A DNA stretch of 52,745 nucleotides, taken from assembly GCA_938083445.1 (NCBI GenBank), contig CALKCP010000033.1, positions 1 through 52,745 of the forward strand. The letters are read 5' to 3'. Of this stretch, positions 15,543 to 25,176 are shown piece after piece; the first letter of the stretch is position 1, and the number at the start of each line of letters is the position of its first letter. The DNA is from an uncultured Ulvibacter sp. Its GTDB lineage: Bacteria > Bacteroidota > Bacteroidia > Flavobacteriales > Flavobacteriaceae. The notes below the pieces were generated by a model. It was not told the origin of the DNA. It saw nothing but the letters and a program-made list of their open reading frames with translations, and ran no database searches. The translations under genes were made by a program, and so were the position numbers.

Positions 15543-16946
15543 ATGAGTACATATGATGTTGTAGTAATTGGTTCAGGACCCGGAGGATATGTAGCGGCGA
15601 TACGCTGTGCACAACTCGGAATGAAAACCGCAATAATCGAAAAATATAATATTCTTGGTGGTACCTGCCTTAACGTAGGTTGTATCCCAAGTAAGGCATT
15701 ATTAGATTCTTCTCATCATTATGAGCATGCTGTAAAGCACTTTGCAGACCACGGAATTGAAATCCCTGGGGAAGTGAAAATCAATTTCAAGAAAATGATC
15801 GAACGCAAACAAGGCGTTGTAGATATGACAACCAAAGGAATTGAGTTTTTAATGACCAAAAATAAAATTGATGTATTTAATGGATTTGGTTCTTTTAAAG
15901 ATGCGACTCATGTGGTCATCACTTCGGAAACAGGAGAAGAAACAATTGAAGGAAAGCATATTATTATAGCGACTGGTAGCAAGCCTTCTACGCTTCCTTT
16001 TATAACTTTAGATAAAGAACGAGTAATAACTTCAACAGAAGCCTTGAAACTACCAGAAATACCGAAGCATATGGTTGTTATTGGTGGTGGTGTTATTGGT
16101 TTGGAGCTCGGGCAAGTATATCGAAGATTAGGAGCTGAAGTTTCAGTTGTCGAGTATATGGATCGTATTATTCCAACGATGGATGGGGCTCAGAGTAAGG
16201 AATTAATGAAGGCCATGAAGAAGCAAGGGGTGAAGTTCTTTTTATCTCATAAGGTTTCAGACGTTACTAGAAAAGGAGATGAGGTTACTGTTACTGCAAC
16301 TGATAAGAAAGACAAGGAAGTAACTTTTACAGGTGATTACTGCTTGGTGTGTGTTGGACGTCGTCCTTATACAGACGGTTTGAACCTTGAAAATGCAGGT
16401 GTTAAAGCTACAGAGCGTGGTATGATTGATGTAAACAATCACTTGCAATCCAATGTGGCAAATATATATGCCATTGGCGATGTAATTCGTGGCGCGATGT
16501 TGGCACATAAAGCTTCGGAAGAAGGAACTCTTGTTGCTGAAGTAATTGCCGGACAAAAACCACATATCGATTATAATTTAATTCCGGGTGTTGTGTATAC
16601 TTGGCCTGAAGTTGCCTCTGTTGGAAAAACAGAAGAACAGCTCAAGGAGGCAGGAGTGGCCTATAAAGCTGGTCAATTCCCGATGCGCGCCTTAGGACGA
16701 TCGAGAGCGAGTGGTGATATTGACGGATTTGTAAAAATCCTTTCAGATAAAACGACAGACGAAGTTCTTGGGGTACATATGGTAGGAGCTCGCGTAGCCG
16801 ACTTAATCGCAGAGGCTGTTACGGCTATGGAATTCCGTGCAAGCGCAGAAGATATTGCGCGTATGAGTCATGCACATCCAACCTACGCGGAGGCGGTTAA
16901 AGAAGCCGCTTTAGCTGCAACCGATGATAGAGCCTTGCATATTTAA
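15543..16946 (+). CDS. lpd: Dihydrolipoyl dehydrogenase (E3)
   Basis: The 467-residue flavoprotein oxidises dihydrolipoamide of the 2-oxoacid dehydrogenase complexes and the glycine cleavage system with NAD+. The FAD-binding GSGPGG is at residues 10-15, the redox disulfide in GGTCLNVGCIPSK is Cys42/Cys47, and the NAD site shows VVIGGGVIGLELG. The C-terminal catalytic His-Glu pair lies in SHAHPTYAEAVKEAA. Length matches the family. It stands apart from E1/E2 genes, as is common. The gene 35 bp downstream is pabB. Confidence 0.97.
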   Translation: MSTYDVVVIGSGPGGYVAAIRCAQLGMKTAIIEKYNILGGTCLNVGCIPSKALLDSSHHYEHAVKHFADHGIEIPGEVKINFKKMIERKQGVVDMTTKGIEFLMTKNKIDVFNGFGSFKDATHVVITSETGEETIEGKHIIIATGSKPSTLPFITLDKERVITSTEALKLPEIPKHMVVIGGGVIGLELGQVYRRLGAEVSVVEYMDRIIPTMDGAQSKELMKAMKKQGVKFFLSHKVSDVTRKGDEVTVTATDKKDKEVTFTGDYCLVCVGRRPYTDGLNLENAGVKATERGMIDVNNHLQSNVANIYAIGDVIRGAMLAHKASEEGTLVAEVIAGQKPHIDYNLIPGVVYTWPEVASVGKTEEQLKEAGVAYKAGQFPMRALGRSRASGDIDGFVKILSDKTTDEVLGVHMVGARVADLIAEAVTAMEFRASAEDIARMSHAHPTYAEAVKEAALAATDDRALHI

Positions 16947-16981
16947 GATATTGTTTTAATAAAAGTTTAATTGCATGATTT

Positions 16982-18280
16982 GTGAGGAGAATTCAAGACT
17001 ATCCATGTGACCTTTCCGAAGATTTTATAAAACGACTCCTATTATGGGCAGATCAATTTAATGAGGTTGTTTGGTTAGATTCAAACAATTATGGTGAAAC
17101 CCACGGCAGCTATAAAGCCATATTGGCTGTGGATGCCTTTACTGCAATTAAAACAGATTATCACAACGCTTTCGAACAATTAAATGAGTACCAACAATTA
17201 ACCAGTGATTGGTTGTTCGGGTATTTAACCTACGATCTAAAGAATAATGTAGAGCATCTTACTTCTCATAACTTTGACGGCTTAGGCTTTCCAGATCTCT
17301 ATTTCTTTCAACCGAAAAAGCTGTTTCTATTTTCTGAAAATCACGTGAGCATTCGGTATTTAAATATGGTCGATGATGAGTTGGAGCAGGATTGGAAAAA
17401 TATTACATCCTACGAGTATGCAGTTGAATCTGACGACAAACGTCACGATCCAATTAAAATGAGACGACGTACTTCAAAAGAGGCCTATTTTGAAAAAGTG
17501 GGTGACATGCTAAAACGCATTGTTCGTGGTGATATTTATGAAGCAAACTTCTGTCAAGAATTTTATTCAGAGAACGCGACAATCGATCCAATCAAGTCGT
17601 TTCTGCACTTAAACGATATCTCCAAACCACCCTTTGCAACCTATTTAAAAGTGGATTCCTTATATGCGCTATCGGCATCGCCAGAGCGTTACCTTAAAAA
17701 GACGGGAAAGGTTGTGTTATCACAGCCAATCAAGGGGACTGCGAAAAGGCTTTCGAGTGCCGCAGAGGATCAAAAGATGATAACGGAACTTGCAAATGAT
17801 CAAAAGGAGTTGAGTGAGAATATCATGATTACAGATTTAGTGCGCAACGACCTTTCTCGTGTGGCTGAAAAAGGGAGTGTACGGGTTGATGAACTTTGTA
17901 AGATTTATACATTTGAGCAGGTACATCAAATGATTTCTACCATTAGTTGCACCGTCTCATCTGAGATACCGCCAGCAAAGATCCTAATGCATACCTTTCC
18001 TATGGGTAGTATGACTGGGGCACCAAAAGTTTCAGCAATGACCATCATTGAAGAACTTGAAGACGCAAAGCGTGGTATTTACAGTGGTGCGGTAGGTTAT
18101 TTTACTCCAGAAGGAGATTTTGATTTTAATGTAATTATTAGAAGTATTTTATATGATGCTGCGAAGAACTATGTGAGCTATTCGGTGGGCGGTGCTATAA
18201 CTGCAAAATCAATTCCCGAAAAGGAATACGAAGAATGTCTTATTAAAGCGAAAGCGATGCGTGAGGTGTTGGAGCGTTAA
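16982..18280 (+). CDS. pabB: Aminodeoxychorismate synthase component I
   Basis: This 432-residue chorismate-utilising enzyme makes 4-amino-4-deoxychorismate for folate synthesis. The C-terminal domain carries GDIYEANFCQEF, then PIKGTAKR, whose Lys is the PabB-type nucleophile that separates it from anthranilate synthase (PIAGT). ENIMITDLVRNDLSRV and GSMTGAPKVSAM follow. The N-terminal half is the shorter, less conserved PabB region. The start is GTG: an in-frame TGA at 16976 excludes earlier starts, and the nearby ATG at 16975 is out of frame. No glutaminase PabA or lyase PabC is next to it. Confidence 0.92.
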   Translation: MRRIQDYPCDLSEDFIKRLLLWADQFNEVVWLDSNNYGETHGSYKAILAVDAFTAIKTDYHNAFEQLNEYQQLTSDWLFGYLTYDLKNNVEHLTSHNFDGLGFPDLYFFQPKKLFLFSENHVSIRYLNMVDDELEQDWKNITSYEYAVESDDKRHDPIKMRRRTSKEAYFEKVGDMLKRIVRGDIYEANFCQEFYSENATIDPIKSFLHLNDISKPPFATYLKVDSLYALSASPERYLKKTGKVVLSQPIKGTAKRLSSAAEDQKMITELANDQKELSENIMITDLVRNDLSRVAEKGSVRVDELCKIYTFEQVHQMISTISCTVSSEIPPAKILMHTFPMGSMTGAPKVSAMTIIEELEDAKRGIYSGAVGYFTPEGDFDFNVIIRSILYDAAKNYVSYSVGGAITAKSIPEKEYEECLIKAKAMREVLER

Positions 18281-18372
18281 TTAAAACTAAAATTAAAAGC
18301 CTAGAACCAAAAGTTGATTAAGTTTGTTTAAATTAAGGTAGGAGTGCCTTTTTCGTCAAAACTACGTACGAC

Positions 18373-19695
18373 TTGTTACAGAAACTAAACGACCATATTA
18401 CAAAGAACCTGTCTTTTTTAAAAGGAAAGAGGCTTCTTATTGCCTGCAGCGGGGGGGTTGATAGTGTAGTACTTGCTGCATTACTCCATGAGTTGAAGTT
18501 CACCATTGGACTCGCGCATTGCAATTTTTCGCTTCGAGGGAAAGAAAGTGATGGCGATGAAGATTTTGTAATCGCTTTCGCAGCAAAGCTTGAGGTTCCC
18601 GTTTTTACGGAAACATTCGACACAAAATCCTACTCAAAACAGCACAAACTTTCTACGCAAGTAGCAGCTCGCGAATTGAGATACACATGGTTCGAGGAAT
18701 TGGTAACAGATTTTAAATTCGATTATGTTGTAACCGGTCATCATAGTGATGATGATTTAGAAACCTTTCTTATCAATTTATCACGAGGAACAGGGCTGAG
18801 GGGTCTTACAGGTATTCCAGTGATAAACGATACGATTGTTCGACCTCTTTTATGCTTCGAAAGGCAGGAAATTGTGAACCATGCTAAAGAGAACAAATTC
18901 TATTGGAGGGAAGATAGCAGTAACTCTGAGGTAGACTACCTTCGGAATAAACTGCGTATTGAGACGATTCCAACCTATAAGAAGGCAGCTCCAGCTTTGC
19001 TTCAAAGCTTTCAAAAGAGTCGAAGTTATTTGGAAGACGCACAGCACCTGGTTGAAGATTATATGGTTTTAGTATCGAATCTTGTTATTTCTGAATTTTC
19101 AGATGGATATCAGATTGACATTCAAAAATTACAAGAACTGCCAAATACGTCTGCCCTAATCTATGAACTGCTTTCACCTTATGGATTTACTGATTTTACG
19201 GCACTTTTAGATTTAGTAACGGCGCAGTCTGGGAAGCAAGTTTTTTCGGATACACATCGCCTATTGAAAGATAGAAATTTGCTTTTGCTTACCCCAAAGC
19301 CCCAAGCAACATCAAAAACAGAAGCAACTCTCGAGTTTTTTATATCAGAAAATGAAACGATCATTGACACGCCTATCGCTTTGGAGTTTATAGCTACTAA
19401 AAAGATAGGAGATATTACCAAAAGTACTGTATACGTTGACAAGGATAAAATTCGCTATCCTCTGTTGCTTCGAAAGTGGCGAGAAGGTGATGTATTTCAA
19501 CCCTTGGGGATGAAAGGAAAAAAGAAATTGAGTAAGTTTTTTAAAGATGAAAAGGTATCTTTGATTGCCAAAGAAAAAACTTGGGTACTTTGCAGTGGCA
19601 GTGACATTGTTTGGATTGTTAATTTTAGAATGAGCGATCGATTTAAGGTTCAGGCAAGTACGAAAAAAATTTTAAAAATAGTTACGAGTATATGA
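18373..19695 (+). CDS. tilS: tRNA(Ile)-lysidine synthase
   Basis: The 440-residue enzyme ligates lysine to C34 of tRNA-Ile(CAU) with ATP, allowing AUA decoding. The PP-loop SGGVDS is at residues 26-31 and HCNFSLRGKESDGD follows, with VTGHHSDDDLETFLINLSRG further on. A C-terminal TilS domain is seen near the end (LLRKWREGDVFQPLGMKGKK). The start appears to be TTG at 18373: no ATG or GTG lies in frame between the stop at 18334 and the PP-loop. Its stop overlaps the dsbD start (ATGA), so translation is coupled. Confidence 0.93.
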   Translation: MLQKLNDHITKNLSFLKGKRLLIACSGGVDSVVLAALLHELKFTIGLAHCNFSLRGKESDGDEDFVIAFAAKLEVPVFTETFDTKSYSKQHKLSTQVAARELRYTWFEELVTDFKFDYVVTGHHSDDDLETFLINLSRGTGLRGLTGIPVINDTIVRPLLCFERQEIVNHAKENKFYWREDSSNSEVDYLRNKLRIETIPTYKKAAPALLQSFQKSRSYLEDAQHLVEDYMVLVSNLVISEFSDGYQIDIQKLQELPNTSALIYELLSPYGFTDFTALLDLVTAQSGKQVFSDTHRLLKDRNLLLLTPKPQATSKTEATLEFFISENETIIDTPIALEFIATKKIGDITKSTVYVDKDKIRYPLLLRKWREGDVFQPLGMKGKKKLSKFFKDEKVSLIAKEKTWVLCSGSDIVWIVNFRMSDRFKVQASTKKILKIVTSI

Positions 19696-21665
19696 AGAAG
19701 TTTTCAATTGTAATTTTGATGTTACTATCTAGTATAAGTGTGTATTCTCAAATACTTACACCGGTACTCTGGGATTCTGAAGTAAAGCAAGCCGATGGAG
19801 ATACGATTGCATTAGTAATGCATGCGTCTATTGAAGAAAATTGGCATTTATACACCCAGGATATTCCTGATGGTGGCCCAATACCAACGACATTTACCTT
19901 CGAAAACCCAAACAATGATTTCGAACTAATAGGCGAAACTACCGAGAGTGAGTCGCATATTAGCTTCGATAAGATTTTTGAAATGGAGCTTGGTTATTTC
20001 GATATAAGTGCCACATTTACTCAAAAAATTAAGCTGCTAAACAAGGATCTTTCGGCTATAAACGTCTTGGTAGATTTTCAGTCCTGCGATGATGAGAAGT
20101 GTATTTTTGAATCGGCTGAAATGACCTTTCAGCTAATGGCTACCGATGGCGATTCTGGAACCACGGGTAGTATGAATAGAGGCATAGAAATTACGGCGGA
20201 AGATCTAGAAAAGTCTGCAGCTTTAATTATTCCTTTAAAGGGCTTAGAGAAATATGAGACGGAAGATGCAGAACAAAAGAGCTTCTTAACTATATTCTTA
20301 CTTGGTTTTATTGGAGGTTTGATTGCGCTATTAACTCCTTGTGTTTTTCCTATGATTCCCTTAACTGTTAGCTTCTTTACGAAGGGTGCTGGTAGCAAAA
20401 AAGCGGGGATGCGTAACGCGGTGCTTTATGGGTTGTTTATTTTCGGTATCTACGTATTGTTAAGCCTACCATTTCATTTATTAGATTCATTAGATCCAGA
20501 AATACTCAACAATATTTCTACAAACGTGACCTTAAATGTGCTGTTCTTTGTCATATTTATTGCTTTTGCTTTTTCATTTTTTGGATATTATGAAATCACC
20601 TTGCCACAATCTTGGAGTGCAAAAATGGACGACAAGGCGAATAGTATTGGAGGAGTGATTGGTATCTTTTTTATGGCGTTGACTTTGGCCATTGTCTCTT
20701 TCTCGTGTACAGGTCCTATTTTAGGTTCTCTACTAGGAGGTTCTTTATCGAGTGATGGCGGTGCTATGCAACTTACAATGGGAATGGGAGGCTTTGGTTT
20801 GGCTCTTGCACTGCCGTTTGCATTATTTGCCTTATTCCCTAATTGGTTAAATACCTTGCCAAAGAGTGGTGGATGGTTAAATACAGTAAAAGTGGTATTA
20901 GGATTTATCGAACTTGCATTAGCGTTTAAATTCTTATCTAATGCAGACTTAGTAGAACACTGGGGCCTATTAAAACGCGAAGTTTTTATTGGTATTTGGG
21001 TACTTTGTGCGCTTGGTTTGGCCTTGTATTTATTTGGGTTTATTAGATTTCCACATGATGGGCCAAAAAACAAGAAAAAACCAGTAGGTAATATTATTGT
21101 TGGATTGGCATCAATTGCTTTTTTCCTATACTTGTTGCCGGGGTTGTCAAATTCACCCTATGCGAATCTCAAGTTATTAAGCGGTTTTCCGCCACCTATG
21201 TTCTATAGTTTATATGATAAAGGCGATATGGGTATTACGGGTCATAAAGATTTTTATGACGGTCTAGAGGAAGCAAAAGCAACCGGAAAGCCTATTATGA
21301 TCGATTTTACTGGATGGGCTTGTGTTAATTGCCGAAAGATGGAAGAACAAGTATGGACACGAGATGACATCGCTAAAGTGATAAATGAAGATTATATCTT
21401 GGTTTCACTGTATGTAGATGACAGAAAAAAATTAGTAGATGACGAAAGGTTTAACTTCTTAAAACCTACTGGAGGAACAAAACGAATTAAAACAGTTGGT
21501 GATAAATGGGCGACTTTTCAGACAGTAAATTTCGAGAATAACTCACAACCCTATTATATTCTTATCGACTCAGATTACAATCTCCTGAATAAGCCTTTAG
21601 GATATACACCGGATGCAGATGAATATTTGTTATGGTTACAAGAAGGGGTAGCCAATTTTAAATAG
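19692..21665 (+). CDS. dsbD: Thiol:disulfide interchange protein DsbD
   Basis: The 657-residue protein moves electrons from cytoplasmic thioredoxin to the periplasm. Order: signal peptide (1-20); periplasmic alpha domain with Cys132/Cys137 (SCDDEKC); an eight-helix membrane domain with Cys217 in LTPCVFPMIP and Cys339 in SFSCTGP; a C-terminal thioredoxin-like domain with Cys544/Cys547 in WACVNCRKMEEQ. All three redox pairs are present, so it should be fully functional. It overlaps tilS by four bases and is followed by a strong terminator at 21731-21762. Confidence 0.95.
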   Translation: MKKFSIVILMLLSSISVYSQILTPVLWDSEVKQADGDTIALVMHASIEENWHLYTQDIPDGGPIPTTFTFENPNNDFELIGETTESESHISFDKIFEMELGYFDISATFTQKIKLLNKDLSAINVLVDFQSCDDEKCIFESAEMTFQLMATDGDSGTTGSMNRGIEITAEDLEKSAALIIPLKGLEKYETEDAEQKSFLTIFLLGFIGGLIALLTPCVFPMIPLTVSFFTKGAGSKKAGMRNAVLYGLFIFGIYVLLSLPFHLLDSLDPEILNNISTNVTLNVLFFVIFIAFAFSFFGYYEITLPQSWSAKMDDKANSIGGVIGIFFMALTLAIVSFSCTGPILGSLLGGSLSSDGGAMQLTMGMGGFGLALALPFALFALFPNWLNTLPKSGGWLNTVKVVLGFIELALAFKFLSNADLVEHWGLLKREVFIGIWVLCALGLALYLFGFIRFPHDGPKNKKKPVGNIIVGLASIAFFLYLLPGLSNSPYANLKLLSGFPPPMFYSLYDKGDMGITGHKDFYDGLEEAKATGKPIMIDFTGWACVNCRKMEEQVWTRDDIAKVINEDYILVSLYVDDRKKLVDDERFNFLKPTGGTKRIKTVGDKWATFQTVNFENNSQPYYILIDSDYNLLNKPLGYTPDADEYLLWLQEGVANFK

Positions 21666-21730
21666 TTTGGTTTGTCTCGTTATAGTTCGAGTGTAAAAAT
21701 GAGAATTTCAACAAAATAATCTATAAAATA

Positions 21731-21762
21731 AAGCGTCTCAACGATTTGTTGAGACGCTTTTA
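21731..21762 (+). terminator. Rho-independent terminator after dsbD
   Basis: A perfect 12-bp stem (AAGCGTCTCAAC with GTTGAGACGCTT) and a five-base loop are followed by a T-run. It closes the tilS-dsbD transcript, 65 bp after the dsbD stop, and separates the housekeeping genes from the glucan locus. Confidence 0.9.
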
Positions 21763-22121
21763 ACAAACCTAAATTAGTGGTTTTACTATGTTATTGAAAT
21801 AAACTTTTCATCCCCACGAAAAATCAACTTATTAAACACCCACTAAATCATAAAACAATGGTACTCTTACAAACGAATCTGCACAATACGTACCTCTGCA
21901 TTTTTTGCATTAAAGACTTAAATTAATTTGTTTGTTAAAGGTAAATTAGTCTCTGTGATCGTTCACCTCATTGATTTTTTGCTAATTAAAACCTGATGGT
22001 GTAGCGGTTTAGAATTATCAATGCCTTTAATAAAACACCCCTAAACGTGAATATTATTGTTTTGATATGATAAAAATTGACAGGATTATTAACTTTGAGA
22101 GTTGAAATAAAAAACAAATGC
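21763..22121. other. Gene-free AT-rich stretch before the glucan superlocus
   Basis: No credible gene was found on either strand. The stretch should hold the control region of pgmB and the GH65 and GH13 genes. A -7 element TAACTTTG lies at 22090-22097, 24 bases before the ATG at 22122, but without a well-spaced TTG. No clear operator repeat or riboswitch was seen. Confidence 0.6.
22090..22097 (+). promoter_or_regulatory. -7 promoter element of pgmB operon
   Basis: TAACTTTG matches TAnnTTTG and would give a leader of roughly 20 nt to the ATG at 22122. A weak or regulator-dependent promoter is suggested by the lack of a properly spaced -33 TTG. Confidence 0.5.
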
Positions 22122-22784
22122 ATGCACATGTGTAACAAAGGATTTATATTTGATTTAGACGGGGTGATTGTGGATACTGCAAAGTTCCATTACTTAGCTT
22201 GGAAAGATCTGGCAAATGATTTAAAAATCCCTTTTACAGAAGCTCAAAATGAAGAGCTTAAGGGAGTAAGCAGAATAGAGTCCTTAAAAAAGATTTTAGA
22301 ATGGGGTGATTTGTCTATTTCTGAATCCGATTTTCATAGTATCATGGATGGTAAGAATAAAAAATATCTTTCATATATAGCGACCATGGGTGAGGAGGAG
22401 ATCCTTCCAGATGTGAAAAAAACACTTGACTTTCTTGCTGCTAAAAAACAGAAAATAGCCCTCGGTTCAGCCAGTAAAAATGCTCGGTCTATATTAGAGA
22501 AAGTATCTTTAATTGATTATTTTCAAGTAATTGTAGACGGGAATAATGTTACGAAGGCCAAACCGAACCCTGAGGTTTTTTTAAAAGCGGCCGAAGAGGT
22601 TGAAGCTTCTTCAAAAGATTGCATTGTTTTTGAAGATTCCATTGCTGGAATACAAGCCGCAAATACGGCCGGTATGATAAGTATTGGTATCGGAGATGAA
22701 AAAATATTACATGAAGCAGATTATGTTTTTAAAAATTTCACCCAAATTTCAAACGAATTTCTGATCGAATTAATGAACAAATAA
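22122..22784 (+). CDS. pgmB: Beta-phosphoglucomutase
   Basis: This 220-residue HAD-superfamily enzyme converts beta-glucose-1-phosphate to glucose-6-phosphate. The catalytic FDLDGVIVDTAKFHYLAW holds the nucleophile Asp and the acid/base Asp two residues on. The cap has the ELKGVSRIESL pattern of true beta-PGMs, and LGSASKNA and KAKPNPEVF are HAD motifs II and III. An in-frame ATG at 22128 is an alternative start. The gene sits 42 bp before a GH65 phosphorylase, whose product beta-glucose-1-phosphate is its substrate. Confidence 0.93.
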   Translation: MHMCNKGFIFDLDGVIVDTAKFHYLAWKDLANDLKIPFTEAQNEELKGVSRIESLKKILEWGDLSISESDFHSIMDGKNKKYLSYIATMGEEEILPDVKKTLDFLAAKKQKIALGSASKNARSILEKVSLIDYFQVIVDGNNVTKAKPNPEVFLKAAEEVEASSKDCIVFEDSIAGIQAANTAGMISIGIGDEKILHEADYVFKNFTQISNEFLIELMNK

Positions 22785-22826
22785 ATACCCATTACGTTTA
22801 ACGGAAATTTCAATTAGACATTAAAA

Positions 22827-25127
22827 ATGAATCAAGATTACATCATACCCAATAGTTGGTCAATTATAGAGGAAGGTTTCGATGCGACTCGAGTGAAATC
22901 ATCAGAAAGCCTATTTAGTATGGGCAATGGTGCGATGGGGCAGCGCGCTAATTTTGAGGAGGACTATTCTGGAGATACGTTTCAAGGGAGTTATATTGGA
23001 GGTGTATATTATCCCGATAAGACACGTGTAGGTTGGTGGAAAAATGGCTATCCTGAATATTTTGCAAAAGTATTAAATGCGCCCAACTGGATCGGTATTC
23101 GTATAAAAATTGACGGAGAGGATTTGGATTTAAACGCCTGTTTGCATCGATCTAATTTCCGAAGAGAGCTTGATATGAAAGAAGGGTTTTACAAACGCTC
23201 GTTTAACGCAACTCTAAATAATGGTGTTGAGGTAGAGGTTGAGAGTACGCGCTTCTTATCTTTAGAACTAGACGAACTTGGTGTTATTAATTATTCCATT
23301 ACACCTTTAAATAGGGATGTTGAGATATCGTTCACTCCTTATCTTGATGCTGGAATTACCAATGAAGACACAAATTGGGACGATGCTTTCTGGGAAACTT
23401 TAAGTGTTTCTGAAAATAATGATCAGGCTTTTATTCATTCTCAAACACTGAAAACTAATTTCAATGTTTGCACTTTTATGCAGTCGAAAGTATTACTAAA
23501 CGATACCCAAGTCGATATAGATGGACATGTTGAGAAGCAAGAAAATAGTATCGGCATTACTTATTTGTCAAAGGTTTCGAAGGGAGAGAAAGCGACATTG
23601 CAAAAATTTGCAGGCTATGTGGTTTCTACCAACCATAAAACCGAAACTCTGGTAGCAGCGGCAAAAAAGGTTCTTGAAAAAGGGATTATACTGGGGTATG
23701 CAGGGCTTCTGGACATGCAAAAGGATAGCTGGGCTGAGATATGGGAAATGGCCGACATTGGAATAGAAGGCGATATAAAAGCACAACAAGGGATTCGATT
23801 TAATATTTTTCAATTAAATCAAACCTATTTAGGGAAAGACGCTCGTTTAAATATTGGTCCAAAGGGATTTACAGGAGAAAAGTATGGAGGTAGTACGTAC
23901 TGGGATACAGAGGCGTATTGCCTTCCTTTTTATATGGCAACCAAAGACCATCATGTAGCTAGAAGTCTGTTAGAATATCGCTACCATCATTTAGAAAAGG
24001 CAATTGAAAATGCTGCAAAACTTGGTTTTACCAACGGGGCTGCATTATATCCAATGGTAACAATGAATGGTGAGGAATGTCATAACGAATGGGAGATTAC
24101 CTTTGAAGAGATTCACCGTAATGGTGCCATTTCATTTGCAATATTCAACTATGAGCGCTACACTGGAGATTATAGTTATATTTTAGAGAAGGGACTGGAG
24201 GTTCTAATTGCGATTGCCCGTTTTTGGCATCAGAGGGCTACTTTTTCGAATGATAAAGGGCAATTTGTTATCCTAGGCGTAACAGGACCCAATGAATACG
24301 AGAATAATGTAAATAATAATTTTTACACAAATTATATTGCTTCTTGGTCTATCCGTTATACTACAGCACAAATAAAGTACATCGAAGCAGCTCATAAAGA
24401 CGATTATAGTCGTATTATGACTAAAACGCATCTTTCAAAAGCAGAACTATCTGCTTGGAATGATGTGGCGTCCAATATGTATTTACCCTTTTCAGAAAAA
24501 GAAGATGTGTATCTTCAACAGGATGGGTTTTTGGACAAGGAATTGGTACCTGTTTCAGAGTTAGATAAATCGCAGCGCCCCATCAATCAGAAGTGGTCTT
24601 GGGATCGAATCTTACGCTCACCATATATCAAGCAAGCCGATGTGCTTCAGTGCTTTTACTTTTTTGAGGAGGATTTTTCCGAAGAACAACTTACTAAACA
24701 CTTTGATTTCTACGAACCCTTTACGGTTCATGAATCTTCATTATCGCCTTGTGTTCATTCTATTCAGGCCGCGAAGTTAGGAAGGATGGATCAGGCCTAC
24801 GATATGTATTTAAGAACCTCACGTTTAGATTTAGACGATTACAATCATGAGGTCGAAGAAGGATGTCATATTACAAGTATGGCTGGCACCTGGCTTAGCA
24901 TTGTAGAAGGTTTTGGCGGCATGCGTGTTCGCAATGGAGGCTTATCATTTACACCTAGAATTCCTTCTGCTTGGAAGCGATATAGTTTTAAGGTTAACTT
25001 TCGAGGGCAGATTCTTAAAGTCTCTGTAAGTAATACCGAAAGTGCATTTAGTATAGAACGAGGAGCAGATATGGAGATTGAAGTAAATGCTAAAAAAATG
25101 ATACTTACAGCTGCTAAAAAAGTTTAG
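22827..25127 (+). CDS. Glycoside hydrolase family 65 phosphorylase (probably maltose phosphorylase)
   Basis: The 766-residue cytoplasmic enzyme (no signal peptide) should split an alpha-linked glucose disaccharide with phosphate into beta-glucose-1-phosphate and glucose. The N-terminal beta-sandwich has SSESLFSMGNGAMGQRANFE. The catalytic (alpha/alpha)6 barrel shows YWDTEAYCLPFY and the acid-bearing CHNEWEITFEEIHRNG around residues 418-433. SPCVHSIQAAKLG and GCHITSMAGTWL follow. Pairing with pgmB and a GH13 enzyme points to maltose, but GH65 also includes trehalose, kojibiose and nigerose phosphorylases. Confidence 0.9.
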   Translation: MNQDYIIPNSWSIIEEGFDATRVKSSESLFSMGNGAMGQRANFEEDYSGDTFQGSYIGGVYYPDKTRVGWWKNGYPEYFAKVLNAPNWIGIRIKIDGEDLDLNACLHRSNFRRELDMKEGFYKRSFNATLNNGVEVEVESTRFLSLELDELGVINYSITPLNRDVEISFTPYLDAGITNEDTNWDDAFWETLSVSENNDQAFIHSQTLKTNFNVCTFMQSKVLLNDTQVDIDGHVEKQENSIGITYLSKVSKGEKATLQKFAGYVVSTNHKTETLVAAAKKVLEKGIILGYAGLLDMQKDSWAEIWEMADIGIEGDIKAQQGIRFNIFQLNQTYLGKDARLNIGPKGFTGEKYGGSTYWDTEAYCLPFYMATKDHHVARSLLEYRYHHLEKAIENAAKLGFTNGAALYPMVTMNGEECHNEWEITFEEIHRNGAISFAIFNYERYTGDYSYILEKGLEVLIAIARFWHQRATFSNDKGQFVILGVTGPNEYENNVNNNFYTNYIASWSIRYTTAQIKYIEAAHKDDYSRIMTKTHLSKAELSAWNDVASNMYLPFSEKEDVYLQQDGFLDKELVPVSELDKSQRPINQKWSWDRILRSPYIKQADVLQCFYFFEEDFSEEQLTKHFDFYEPFTVHESSLSPCVHSIQAAKLGRMDQAYDMYLRTSRLDLDDYNHEVEEGCHITSMAGTWLSIVEGFGGMRVRNGGLSFTPRIPSAWKRYSFKVNFRGQILKVSVSNTESAFSIERGADMEIEVNAKKMILTAAKKV

Positions 25128-25176
25128 ATACACAAACGATTATTGCGCATATGCTCATTAGATAAATACCTTAAAA